Below the pieces are notes generated by a model. That model searched no databases. It saw only the letters and a list, made by a program, of their open reading frames with translations, and was not told where the DNA came from. The position numbers and the translations under genes are program-made. Positions 51,210 to 63,158 of a stretch of DNA of 64,000 bases are shown in pieces. Positions within the stretch are counted from its first letter, which is position 1. Each line of letters starts with the position of its first letter. Source of the stretch: Chrysomallon squamiferum (lineage: Eukaryota > Mollusca > Gastropoda > Neomphalida > Peltospiridae); assembly GCA_012295275.1 (NCBI GenBank), contig CM022676.1, positions 967,841 through 1,031,840 of the forward strand, written 5' to 3'.

Positions 51210-54200
51210 AGCCATCAAATGTAAATAAATTATAATATTAAAAATAAAAAGTAATTGTTAAGTTTCAGAAGAAAAGTGTGGAAAACATCCCATCAGAAGA
51301 AAATGAGGTGGTGAGATATCAGTTTTATGTTAAACAGTGAAAGTAAACTCTTCAAGAATATAAAAATAAATCAATAAAACTTACAATTAATATTAATTAG
51401 TATTATCCATTTCTATAATGTTAACCATTTCCCTTAGACAAATTCACACAAACACACATGATACAGAACGGACAAACTTAAACAGTACAGACATTCAAAA
51501 AATTATATATAAAAAAACTGTTTCATGTTTCAGGATAAAGAAAATGTTGAGGAAAGTGATTCTGAAAGCAGTGGTCAGTGTTTTCATCTACAAACTTAAA
51601 AACACATTAAGAAAATAACATCATATTATGTATGTTTAATAATAAAACATAATCATATAGTTTGTGAAGAGCAACATTTTATAATAATTTATCTAAAGGA
51701 GGGAGATAAATACAGCTATGTCAGTATCAGTGAATGTGTATGTGTATTAGTTCATTCAGTGCCAAATGATAATCATAACAGCTTGAGCACTCTGTTTGCA
51801 GCAAACATGGAAGTGAAAGATGAGTTTTATGAGGAAAAGGAGTGCTGTGAGGAAAAGGACGTAGATACTCCTAAACGAAACTGGTCACTGCTGGAAGACA
51901 TTGTTTCTCACTTCAGTGGATCAGAACTCTATGGCGACATCTCACATATATTAGTAGGCTTGTTGTTATTATAGGCACAGTGTGTAGTCATAGAAGACAC
52001 CAAAAATAGTTTACTTTTAGTATTTGTCACTGTAATCATGAGACAGTTTTTTAAAATGATACATAATTAGTGATACTGTTTAAATAATGAAGAAATATTA
52101 GTAATGATAATACTTTACAGAAAATAATGTTAATAATACTGCAGTGGTGTGAAAACTGGTACTTCAGTTTATAAACAAATAGCTGTAACCTAATAATAAA
52201 GGAAAATATTATTTTTTCCACAGTATATAAATAATCAGAATTTTGGCAATGTATTTATTTATTTATTATTATTATTTTTTTTAAATTCTTTTTTCAGACT
52301 AAAAACTCTAGTATTGAAGCTGATCTGGAAGACACAGTAATCCTTTTCTTAACACATTTTATTAATTTATTAAAGATAATAATGATCAAAAGAGCCTTAT
52401 ATTTTAATATCACAATTGTAATTAACTAGAAGTTATGAAATATTTTATTATTTTTGTTGTTATTTTGTTAGTAGATTAAATTTGGCATCCATACAAAATG
52501 TGAATCTTATAAGAATTTCTTCAATTTCAGGACGCAGAAGATGGCCCTTTGTCTGTTCTTATTAAGAGAGTAAATAGAAATGTTATGTTTATTTTAAAAA
52601 CTTTTTACAAGAATGCCTCTAGAAAGCTGTAGTGATGCTACATCTTGACTGGGCAGGTTTTGTCAAATTTATGTTATTAAAACTATTTTTAAAATGTTAA
52701 GACATTGTTGCTGTGGATTATTAATTGATGTTTAAAATACTGTTATAATTTAGTATACTCATAAACAGAGATACATTGTAGTAAACATCTTTTATGTATT
52801 GTATTTTATTTATTTATTAATTTATTATTATTATTATTTATTCATTTATTTATTTATTTATTTATTTATTCATTTTTATTTATTATTTTTTTATTTTTAA
52901 CAGAACAAACTCAAAAAGCAAGAGAAAACAGACATCAAATTATGTGAAAAAAAGGTAAACATCACATTACATCTTACAGTTTGCTCCTTCTCTGAATTTA
53001 GTTCTATGCAGTGATCAAACTCATGAATGATTTTGTTTTCAGGATCTGATTGACACCGGTGGAGACAGCACTGTACAGAACATGGAAGCAAGTGACAGTG
53101 AAATAACAAACAGAGAATCAGCAAACTGTGAACCAAACTCAGATGTAGCAGGTAAAAAAAAAAACGAAGAAAAAGTGAGGCCATTCGAAAATTTCATGAT
53201 GCAAAAGGTAGTTATATTTTAAGAAAAGTTGCCTTCTTTATTTACATTTTTTTTAAATATTATATATTTGTGCTGATTGACTGACAAAGTTCTGTTTAAT
53301 GATAAATAATTAGTGTTCTTACTGGTGATCTAGTTTATTTACTGGAAAACGTTATTTTATTAGAATTCTCACATTAATTAGAAACAATACAATACACTGA
53401 AAAGAATGTAATGGGGATGGAGAGGAGAGTGAGGAGTGATAGTCTGAGGAACAACCAAACAAAATTTAGTTACAAATCAGAGGACTTGAATAAGAGATGA
53501 CCAGTGTTTGTATATTGTACGGGTGCTTTGTGTATTGAATTCTTAGCAGACCCCAGATTAGAAGCTGTGATCCCTTCTTATCTGTTCCTGACACTTTACA
53601 TCTGAAATTTATTTCTGACCAGTGTCGCAGAAACAATAAATATGTATCAGCTTTGTTTACCAAGAAAATACTTAGTGTATTAATCATATTCATTTAAAAA
53701 TTAATATTGACAATACTAATTATTATAAATTATAACTACTGTTAATTAAACTTACATCAAAATATTTAGTAAATCATATGTTAGCATATTTAATATAAAT
53801 GAACTGAGAGTCCACAAGTGAAATTTGGCAATAAAATGCTCAGAACATATTGTCTCCTCTTTAATATATAACATCTTAATTATTCTGTTTAGTAGACCAG
53901 AGGCATGTGTAATATTATATTTGTGTGTAGTTTATAATATTTTGTAGACTGTAAATGGTATCTAAAGCCACAGTTTCTACAAAATGCAACATATGAAAGA
54001 TACAAATGGCATTAGCAAACATATCTTTTAAAAATAAAAACAAATTATTTTCTTGATTTTGATATCAAAGTTATAGTAAATCAGTAGTATTTTTGTCTTG
54101 ACTTTTGTAATTTCACATTTAGTAAACAGAAAGGCAAATGTCTTGGTTTAAATACAGTATTTTTAGTGCATTACAGAATAACTTAACATTTATTACTGTA

Positions 54201-56433
54201 AAAAGGACTATTTTGATAATCCTGAATTAATGTTTTACTAGCTATTGTATCACACTTTTTATTCAAAATGTCAGAATCTCTGGGATTCGTAAGTGAGAAA
54301 AAATAGAAACAACTTTAAATAAAGCAAATCTTTTGATTACAATATTTTTTCCTAGACGTGACTTTGCATTATAATTTAGTTCTTGAATTTCATAGAAGTC
54401 AATAGTACATCAATTATTGTAAATTCTGTTTTGCATTTTATATTTAATGTTTTGAACCCATTTTTATGTGATAGTTGATTTTTCCTAATTTTAATATATT
54501 AGTTTTAAAAGCACACATATCAGTAAAATAATTTAATGTTTTATCACACCATTCTAATAGTACTGTTGTGTCATCAGCAAACTGTAAAATTTTAAATTCA
54601 GTGCCATTTATCTTTGTTATTTCTTACCAAGAATTTCAATTAAATGCTATGAAATTGTACGAGATGCTTTCTCTGGCTTATTTGTATGTATGTGCAGTGT
54701 AATATATCATATGTAAGTCTAAATCCATTTTGATTTCTGGATACTATTGATGGGAGGACAGATTTGATTTTTTCTGTAATATATTCCTGAAATAATGTTT
54801 AATACGATACTGGTCTGCAATTCTTAACATATTCTCATACATTATCTTTCTTTGGAATAAGTGTAATTAATCCAAATTCTTGTGACTGATTCTTACCCAG
54901 TTTATAATAAAAAAGGTTTAAACTACTTAAAACAAAATATCTGACAAAAGAATTTGCTTTATTTGACAGTGACTTTATCCATTTTTTAAAAACCTTTAGT
55001 AACCTATTTAAAAGTTAATTCTCTTTCACTAGCAATTTTCATTTAATATCATTTAGTCTGGCTACTTTACAGTTATTAAGTCTAGGGTCAAATCAGTGTG
55101 TTGATTACTTTATAATGTTTAATGATTTTCTTGGTCTGTTAAATACAGTTGATGTTTTTGTTACATTTCTCTTTTCCAAGCTTCAAAAATATTTTGATGT
55201 TTTTTTTTTGTTTTCCTGTGTTCTACCCATTGAGATTATAGATGTAATTAAAACATCTTTCAGTTTTCTTTCCTCTGAGCTGCTAGATCATTTTTAAATG
55301 ATTAAGATTTTTCTTCTAAAGACAAATCATCTATCTTTCGGTTGAAGAGAAGAAAAATCAATTTTTAAAATATTTTCTTCAACATTTTTTTTCTTAGATG
55401 CAAAAACTATTTTATGGCCTGTTATTGCTATGACTAAATAGTGTTTAATAGTATTCTAATAGTTTCTTTAACCATAAAAACTCAATTTTTATCATATAGA
55501 GGGAATTACAGTTTTCAAAAGCTGCTGTTTTGCAGTATCGAAAAGTTTTATTTCTAGTGAATGACATTAGTGTTTCTGTGGATATTTTGCACCAACTTCA
55601 CCAACTAATATAAAATCTATGACCTTGTTTAAATGTGGCATTTTTTAGCCACCACATATTTTTTACTATCTGTGTGTTTGTGTTAGCAATATAATAGACA
55701 ATATTCTTCAATTAGACTTAAAGTTTTGTTTCTGGCTTTTGTATTGTTTATTTTTTTAGATCTGCATGTTGGTCTAAACTTCAGTTCCAGTTGTCACTTA
55801 TTATATATGATGCATTTCCCATTATTTCTAAAACTGAATCCAGTTGTTAAAAAACAAGTGCTGGTTTTACTTCATTGCTTGTCACATTATATTAATGCGA
55901 GTGAAACTTCTGCTTTTTTAGTGATGTGTCTATTCCAAAAGTTACTTGATTGTCACATTAAAATGATTTTTTGTGTTGTTAAAAAAATAGCCATGTCACT
56001 CAAAAAACTTAACTAAACTAAAACTAACACAAATTTTCTTACAGCTTGTAAAATATCTGCCCTGTAGCAGCTATACATTCAAGGGTTCATCTCTTAAATC
56101 ATCAAAAACATCTTTTCTCTTTAGTGTGCACCCCTTGATAATTGATAGAAATAATTTTTAATATGTCACTTATTAGCAAAACAAAAAAGTACTTTCACAC
56201 TGAGAGATGATTTTTTTTAAACTGAAATTAATAAAAACATTTTGACATACACTTTCACTCAGATACACATACTCTTTCAGAAACCCTATCAATCACAAAT
56301 AAATGTGATTTTCAGTAAGTCTAGAAAGAGAAGAAAACCTAAAGGTGGTGTTGTCACAAGCTTCATGCTAAATAGTCAGCAAGAGCAAATAGCTTGTATA
56401 CAAAGTCTATCCAAGCAAATGTTATTATACTGA
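49254..56433 (+). CDS. unrecognised charged protein with internal WSLLDDI-type repeat (reconstructed)
   Basis: Twelve exons join in phase to 328 residues: 49254-49270, 50338-50413, 50672-50726, 50919-51076, 51269-51310, 51534-51573, 51802-51953, 52298-52336, 52531-52569, 52904-52954, 53043-53207 and 56281-56433. Exon 1 is only MDENKM, split after two bases. Residues 79-102 (WSLLDDIMSHVQNSNQYKEI...) and 157-180 (WSLLEDIVSHFSGSELYGDI...) are an internal 24-residue repeat; W, SLL, DI, SH, S, Y and IS are shared. The rest is Lys/Glu/Ser-rich and probably disordered. A basic cluster KSRKRRKPK near 291-299 could be a nuclear localisation signal. There is no signal peptide or membrane segment. I cannot assign a family. 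Exons 5 and 7-10 are short and all in phase, supporting the model. Exon 12 is less certain: reading on past 53207 would instead end at a TAA at 53222. Confidence 0.65.
50046..50106. repeat. AAT microsatellite
   Basis: About twenty AAT units in the first intron of the repeat-protein gene, giving a spurious poly-Asn frame. Confidence 0.97.
51187..51210. repeat. CA microsatellite
   Basis: A short CA run in the intron after exon 4 of the repeat-protein gene. Confidence 0.9.
54480..56030 (-). mobile_element. decayed LINE of L1/Tx1 type
   Basis: Reading the minus strand with frame changes gives recognisable non-LTR reverse transcriptase pieces in the right order: KTSKYFxSLEKRN (near 55170), SQEFGLITLIPKKDN (near 54880), KNCRPVS (near 54810), KSVLPSIVSRNQNGF (near 54750) and QFADDTTV (near 54580), the catalytic FADD. 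The order and wording match the L1/Tx1 group best. Stops interrupt every segment, so this is an old remnant. It fills most of the last intron of the plus-strand repeat-protein gene, in antisense. Confidence 0.65.
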
Positions 56434-56936
56434 CAGCTAGTTTTACATAAAAACAGGTTATATTGGTAACTTTAAGATTCTGCAATAGAGATGATTTCTT
56501 TCTTTAATTTAGTATTTAGGCATTAACAAAAGAAAAACGAAAAAAGAAAAAAAAGAAATGGATGAATGGAGAACTCTTTTTACGTGCCCACGTCCAATTC
56601 AAGGTTCGGGCACGCCTATCACGGATCCGATCTCTGGGATCGCCAGGGATGGGTTCCTGGACAGGAGAGGGGAAGGGAAAAGGGGGAAAAGGAATGGGAG
56701 GGGAAGGGGAAGGGAAGGGGAAGGGGACTTTGAAGTGGGCAATTTGGAATAAACCTTTGAGTGGTTTTTAATTATTAAGATCCAAAAGGGTGCAGTAGAG
56801 ACACATATATACAGACCCATACACATAGATACATGTACACACATGTGGAAATATATATATATATATATACACATACATACACACACACACACACATATAT
56901 ACATATATATATATGCATTGGGCACTGTTTAAGGGG
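56434..56936. other. intergenic: GA-rich tract and CA/TA microsatellite
   Basis: A GC-richer fragment (56577-56670), possibly part of another repeat, leads into a GGGAAGGGGA-type purine tract (56668-56726). A mixed TA/CA microsatellite follows (56803-56912). No coding signal was seen. Confidence 0.6.
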
Positions 56937-57158
56937 TTTTATTTATTTATATTTATTTATTTATTTGTTTATTTATTTATTTATTTACTTAGTTTCTACT
57001 ATTATTTAATAAAAAAAAAAAAAAAAAAGCTCGTCGTGACATCGTGTCGGGCATCTTTTTGCTTTTTGTTGTTGTTAACGTCGCGTTGTTGTTAGTTTTT
57101 GGAGTTCAGACGTCGAGGGGAGGTTGCCAGTTGGTTCTGGGGTTGGATACGGATGTGT

Positions 57159-60100
57159 TTATTTTATGTAGTGTTTTGTGAATGTGTCTGTGTTTATATT
57201 TTGACTTTTGTTGCTTCCACGAATCGCATTATCAGGTTGTCTACTTGTTTTTTTTAGGTGTTTGGGGGGGGTGGGGTTGAAAATGTCAGCTGGAGTAAAT
57301 CTGACTTTGATGTTTGTTAAAGCTGTGTTTAGTTTGCGCCTGTCCTTGTCGTATTTGGTGCAGTAGAAAATATAGTGTCTGACGTTGTCCAGTTTATGGC
57401 ATGTGCCGCACTTGTCACTCACAGTGTTGTCGAGTCTATGTCTACTGTCGTTTAGTCCGAAGGTCACTCCCACTCTGAGACGGGTTAAAGTTTGAGTTGT
57501 TTTGTTGTTGTCTGAGAGTGGGCTGGGCGAGTTTACTTTCGGTTTAATTATGTAGTGCCATAGTCTAGTCTTGTTGTCCCAGTCTTGTTGCCACGATTCT
57601 ATCAGCTTATTGTGCGCTATGGTCATGATTTCGTTCACGTTGTACTTAGAGTCAAAGTCGATCGTGTCGTCGTCAAGCGAGTGTTTAGCGTTTTTGTCTG
57701 CCAGCTCGTTTCCAGTAACACCCACGTGGGCGGGTACCCACTCGAAGGTGACCTTGTGTCCTCTGTAGGTGATACAGTTTGTGAGTTCGATGATCTGTCT
57801 AATGTACTGGGAGCTGCTGAATTTGAGTTTGTGCAGAGCTTGCAATGAGCTGAGGGAGTCAGTCAGTATGAGGTATTTCTTTTTTGTGCTGTTGACGTAA
57901 GTTTGAGTTAAGACCCATTTAAGTGCCGAGAGAATAGCTATTAGTTCCGTAGTGAAGACGGATAGGTTGTTGGTCAGTCTACCTTTGTAGTTGAAGGGTA
58001 CGTCGGGTAGTTCCGGCCTGACATGAAAGGCCATGCCGGTTCTTCCCGTGAGATGGTCTTTGGAGCCGTCCGTGTATATTTGTACGAAGTCCGAGTAGTG
58101 GTCGCTTAGTGCTGCTCTAAAAATTACGTTTTTAAATGGGTCGTGTTCCGTCTTCGATACTTCCTGTCTAAGCGTTAGAGGTATGTCTAGTTGTTTCATT
58201 GTCCATGGCGGTTCTAAGGGTGAAGGGTTGTTTTCAAGTTCTAGGTCTAGTAGGTTTAGTCTTTTTGCTGTCCTGTGTGTGTCGTTGAGTGATGCTTCTC
58301 TGTCGTTGATGTAGGGTAGGCTGTTTGGGATGATTGTGTTTATAGGATGGGTGGGGATGAGATTTTTGATTTTGAACCAGTGTTTGAGACACTGTGTGCT
58401 GCGTCGGATTCGCAGCGGCAGCATGTTCAGTTCCACAGACTGTCCGTCGGTGTGCCTGGGAATACCCTGGCAACAATTCTGAGTGCCTTGTTGTAGACCG
58501 TGTCTAGCCGTTTTAGTTGGTATTCAGACACACCGCTGAACGCCTGGGACCCATACTGGAGTCTTGACACTACTAGTGCTTCGAACACCATCAAGAGAGA
58601 TGATCTGTTAGCTCCCCATTTGGCGTTCGAAAGCACTTTCAGTAGGTTGATGTATTTTGTGCACGTGTTGATTGTGTTGGTGATGTGTTGTTTGAAGTTA
58701 AGGCACCTGTCGAAGGTGACTCCCAGGAATTTGACTGCGTTTACTTGTGGGATTTTTGTGTTGTTGTAGTGTAGGTCTATTTTATTGTGTTTACTGTTGG
58801 CTTTTCTCCCAAAGGTTATGGTGACAGTCTTGGATTGGGAGATAGTGACTCCCCAAGTTTCCGCCCAATTTTGTAAGTTATTTAAGTCTTTTTGCATATC
58901 TGTTTCGATTTGATTAAGAAGTTTCCAGCACGCCAAAAGGCTGTATCATCCGCAAATAGTCCTATACTAAGCTTAGTTGCGGTTTTCGAGTTAGTGGCTA
59001 GTTTATGTGCTAGGTCATTAATAAAAATGCTAAAAAGTGTAGGGGCGATAACTGAACCCTGGGGGATCCCATTCTCCAAATCCAAGCTGTCTGAGAAGTT
59101 TTCGTCTACATTGACCGTAAAGGATCTATTTTTCAAGAACGCTTCTATAAAGCCGAACATAGGGCCTCTTATGCTCATGTTGTAGACTTTGATTAGAAGT
59201 CCATGTCTCCAGACCATATCATAGGCTTTTTCTATGTCAACAAACACTCCTACCACTTTTTGTCCAGTAAACAAAGATTCGGATATTTCAGATTGTAATC
59301 TGGTTATGTGGTCGCTTGTGGAGTGGTTCTTTCGGAAACCACTTTGAAAGGTCGAAATGAGTTGGTTTTTTTCCAGAAAATGTGTTAGGCGTTTGTTGAC
59401 CATATCCTCCATGGTTTTGCAGACACTGGACGTTAGTGAGATAGGACGATAGTTGGAGGGGTTGGAAAGGTCCTTGCCCTGTTTTGGAAGGCTGAAGACT
59501 TCAGCATGCTTCCATTTGAGGGGAAGGTATCCTTCCTTCCAGATAGTGTTATAGAGTTCCAGAAATAGATTTAGCATGTCTGTGGGCATGTTTTGAAAGA
59601 ACAGGTAGGATACTTTGTCTGGCCCGGGGGCCGTTCCTTTACGGTCGGAGAAGGCCGCTGTCATTTCTTGGAGTGTGAAGGGAATATTGTATTTCGTTCC
59701 TGAGGTTTTTGAGTCAGGTGGGATTTTGTTGACTGTTTCTAATTTATTTTTAATTTTTCGAAATTTGGGGGGAAAGTTGTTTGTACTCGAGTTGTGTTTA
59801 AAGACATCTCCCAGAGCAGCGGCCTTCTCTTTGTTTGTATGGAAGTTTTTGTTGCGGACTAGTAGTGTGTTCTTGCTAATTGGTTTGCCCTGTATGCGTT
59901 TGATTCTGGCCCAAATTTCCTTACTAGATGTGTTGATGTTGATAGATGTGCAGAAGGTTTTCCACGATTCTTTTTTTGCATGTAGCACGGCTTGTGAGAC
60001 TTTGTGTTTACTGATTTTGAGGTTTGCGAGGTTGGTTGCTGAGTTATTTTTTTGGTATGTTTTGCGATGTTTCTTGCGTGCCTTTGTGAGGAGTTTTAGT

Positions 60101-61045
60101 TCTTCACTCCACCAAGGGACTGAATTATTTTTGTATTTATAATTAGAAATTGGAATAGTTTTATAGGCAATGCTAATTATTCTGTCAGTTAAATTTTGGT
60201 TAAAAGTGTCGATATTATTGCTTCGAATGAGTTTGGGATCTGTTTCCAGACATTGTTTTTTAAATTCAGTCCAGTTGGCTTTCGTGAAGTTCCATTTGTG
60301 TTTGTTTATTGGTACCTCTTTCCAGTTATTTTGTGTGTTGTATGAGATGAGTATTGGTAGGTGATCGCTGTTGAGGTTGTTGAGGACTGTCCATTCGCAT
60401 TTAGAGGGAGGCTATTGTTTCAGACACTGTTGAGATATCAATGCATGACCAGGTGTTGTATATGTCTGATAGGAAGGTTGGCGTGCCATCGTTCAGACAT
60501 ATGTGTTTGTTAAGCTCCATAATTTTTTCGACGATGATTCCCTGTTTGCCTGTACTAGAGGAACCCCATAGGTGGTTTCTGCTGTTGAAGTCCCCTAGTA
60601 CGATGGAGTTGTCGATATATTTAGCGGGAATGCTTTTAGTGTAGTGTTCGAGTGTTATGTTGTATTGATTTTTGCCTGGGTGGGTGTAATAGTTGAAAAT
60701 GTTAATGTCCTCATCCTGGCCATGTATTGCTATCCCAAGTGTCTCTATGTTGATGTGGTGGTTTGTGAGTGTGATACGTGAGTAGGAGAGCTCATTTCTG
60801 ACAAAATCGCTACTCCTCCTCTCGTGCAGTTGGTGTTGTGAAAGAAACCATAGAAACCTGGAATGTTAAAGTTTTGGAAGAGTTGATTCTTCCGTGTTTG
60901 TGTGTTGGTGTATCTGTATATTAGAGTTAGTTATGTAGTGTTTGAGTTCTTCGCCATGGCCTCCTGTTTTGAGGCCTTTGGCATTCCACTGTAGGATGTT
61001 AAGGCCTTTGGCTTGATTACTTTTAATGTTTTGTTTGTCTCCCAT
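57159..61045 (-). pseudogene. LINE ORF2: endonuclease, reverse transcriptase, RNase H (frameshifted)
   Basis: The start at 61045 gives MGDKQN and then the first endonuclease motif ILQWNAKGL. VLGDFNSRNHLWGSS, near 60590, is the catalytic GDFN region. Reverse transcriptase reads openly at 59988-58882: KHAEVFSLPKQGKDLSNPSN, NYRPISLTSSVCK, GFRKNHSTSDH, FVDIEKAYDMVW, NGIPQGSVIAPTLFSIFIND and the catalytic GLFADDTAFW. It continues in another frame (58936-58427; SRLQYGSQAFSG) and then 58436-57159, where RNase H shows IYTDGSKD, TELIAILSAL, LTDSLSSLQAL and WVPAHVGVTGNELADK, followed by a Cys-His segment (CGTCHKLDNVRHYIFYC). Multiple frame breaks between 61045 and 60000, and two more later, inactivate it. 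Confidence 0.85.
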
Positions 61046-61108
61046 GTGTGGTGTGACGGAGTTTGGTAGCCTTGGAGATTGGTTCTGTTGCGTGTATTTT
61101 GATTGTAT

Positions 61109-63158
61109 TTACTTTATTTGTTTAGTGTTCTCGGTGTTGATGTTGTTTTGGTAATAGTTGATTGCGTGTGGGAGCACAGTGTCAAGTTCCAGCGGTAGAC
61201 CCAGGTGGTGTTGTAGGGTTTGACATGCTGCCGCAGTGGCTTTCTTTATGTCTGCAACCGATCTATTGGAGTTGGGGTTGGGGTTGGGGGTCCGCAGGGA
61301 TCCGTCTAGGAATAGGCCAGTGACAACCCTGAGTAGTTGGAGGGCTGTCACTGGGCTGTCTTTGTTGGTTATTGTGCCTATTTGTCCTTGTTTTGCGTCT
61401 GTCGTGGGGGCTGGTGTGTATGAGTGTGTGCCTGATGAGTGAGGGGTGCTAGCTGTGTGTGTGTTTTTGGCCTCCACGTGTTTCAGTGCGTTGTGGTAGG
61501 CCGCGCATAGGTGGCTGTGTGTGTAGTGTCGGCCGTTGCAATTTGCGCATTGGACGGGTTGACGGCTCGGGTTGTCAGGCGTTTTCTTGGGGTGTTTGCC
61601 CCCACACCTGAAACACGTTGGGTGTCCCCGCAACGACCTGCACTTTTTTGTGTTGTGTCCCCATCGTTGACACTGGGCGCATTTGATGGGTTGTGTTGTG
61701 AATGTCAACAGTTGCAGGTGTTTGTTCTTGAAGCGGATGTGGTCTACTGTCGTGTTAGCAGACAGAAGCACATCCCAGTAGCCGTTGCTCCAGATGGTGA
61801 TGGTCTGAATCATCACCTCTGGGTTTTCTTCTTTTGCTATCTGTAAGATTTGTGTAGCTGTTTCAGGAACTGGTTTTGCTTTCACCAGTCGCCTTAGCGA
61901 GTGATCTGCTGCTGTGGTGGTTGCTGTTGGTGTCGTGTGTATCTTAGGTGTTGTGTAATGAGTGTCTTTTTGTAGGGTGTTGTTTTGTTGTTGCGGAATG
62001 GCTTTTGCCCGTGCAGTTGGTGGCACGCTCGAGTAAAAAAACTCTCGGGGCCAGGTTCTTCCTGGTGTGAGGGTGAGGTGCGGGAACTCCTCTGTGTTGT
62101 TTGATAGATTGGGGGGGGGCTTTGGGGGATTTGTTTTGTGGGGTTATCATGGCGGTATTTGTATTTTTGTTTGGGTATTGTCGGGTTTGTGTTGTTTGCT
62201 ACTTTTAAAAATTCCTTTTTGTGTGGTGTTTGTTTTGTTGTTTCTGTGTATGGTTTCTGTTTCTTTTTTTTTGATTTGGTGTTTGCCTGGGTTAGGGGTT
62301 CTGCAATGAAGGTGCAGTCCCCCCAGGTGCCGTAGGCCACCGTACGGTCCAATTGTTGATGGATTTCCTTGCTGCTCTTTTCGTCTTGGGAGTATCCTAG
62401 TTCGATGGGGGCAGAGGGGCTCAGGGTCTTCACTTGGATGGGTTCCCTCCTCTCTCTAGGTTCCTCCGTACACCTCGCGAGTGTGACACACACCTTTCGA
62501 CACTCTGTGGGGTTGGGCATCAGCTCCATGCTGGTACCCAGTTTGGTGAGTGAGCTGTCCGACTCGGCCCTGACGAAAGTGGTCTCATCAGACAGCCGGG
62601 TGTGGAAGACTGTGTCGTCCAACAGTCGCGAGACGGACTGTTGGAAGAAGATAGCTTCGTACAGAGTCGGGTTTTTTTGTTGAACAAAACCCGCCTCAGC
62701 CCGGGGATTGGTGCCTTAGCGGGTCTAGGAGGACTGGCGGACAGTTTGAGGGATTTATGGGAGCCCTGTTGGGGGACAGCGATGTTGAGCATGTCCAGGG
62801 CCGAAAATCTGTTTGCAGTGCTGATTGGTAGCTGTTCTGGGGGAGATTGGACAGTTGGGTGGGTTTTGCGTTTTTTATTTTTAGGCTGGGGGGATTCCGG
62901 AACGGTGGTCAGTCCGGTTGGGACATTTATTTGGGGACATTCTGGGGGAGTGGACAGGTCGGGGCAGGGAGAACCGTCCGGTGTTGTCTGTACGAGCCCC
63001 ACATAGATGATGTCGTCTAGTGAACTGTCAGATGTGTTTCCGTTGTCTTCTGGGAAGCCGAGAGAGAAGTCCGGGAGTTCCCTTTCTGTTTCTCCTAGTT
63101 TTTTGGGGGAACCCTCTTCGGTATTGGATGTTTCGACTGGTTTGGTTGTGTCCGCCAT
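61109..63158 (-). pseudogene. LINE ORF1, gag-like with CCHC knuckles (frameshifted)
   Basis: The nucleic-acid-binding ORF1 of the I-like element starts at 63158 with MADTTKPVETSNTEEG and is readable through three overlapping frames (63158-62520, 62622-61894 and 62026-61109). The middle is Pro/Thr/Gln-rich. The C-terminal part has CAQCQRWGHNTKKC, then CFRCGGKH, then CANCNGRHYTHSHLC, the three-knuckle arrangement of I and Jockey ORF1 proteins. ORF1 ends 64 bases before the ORF2 start. Two frame changes break it. Confidence 0.85.

Larger units (their letters stand above)
56937..63158 (-). mobile_element. I-superfamily LINE with RNase H, nearly full length, inactive
   Basis: This is a non-LTR retrotransposon on the minus strand: ORF1 with gag-like CCHC knuckles, then ORF2 with endonuclease, reverse transcriptase and RNase H. 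The combination of CCHC ORF1 and C-terminal RNase H points to the I superfamily (for example Nimb-like lineages in molluscs). Compared with the AT-rich host, the body is clearly GC-richer. The 3' end on the minus strand runs into a TAAA-type tandem tail (about 56995-56937), as I-like elements end in simple repeats rather than poly-A. At the 5' side, composition drops to host AT-rich sequence just past the ORF1 start at 63158, so the 5' UTR seems truncated or very short. Confidence 0.85.

Noticed and set aside
55726-56016. 96-codon hydrophobic plus-strand frame
   Set aside because: It is the reverse complement of the decayed LINE; composition is that of antisense AT-rich sequence.
60170-63006. 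Several plus-strand frames of 60-134 codons in the LINE
   Set aside because: All are antisense shadows of the GC-rich minus-strand ORF1 and ORF2.
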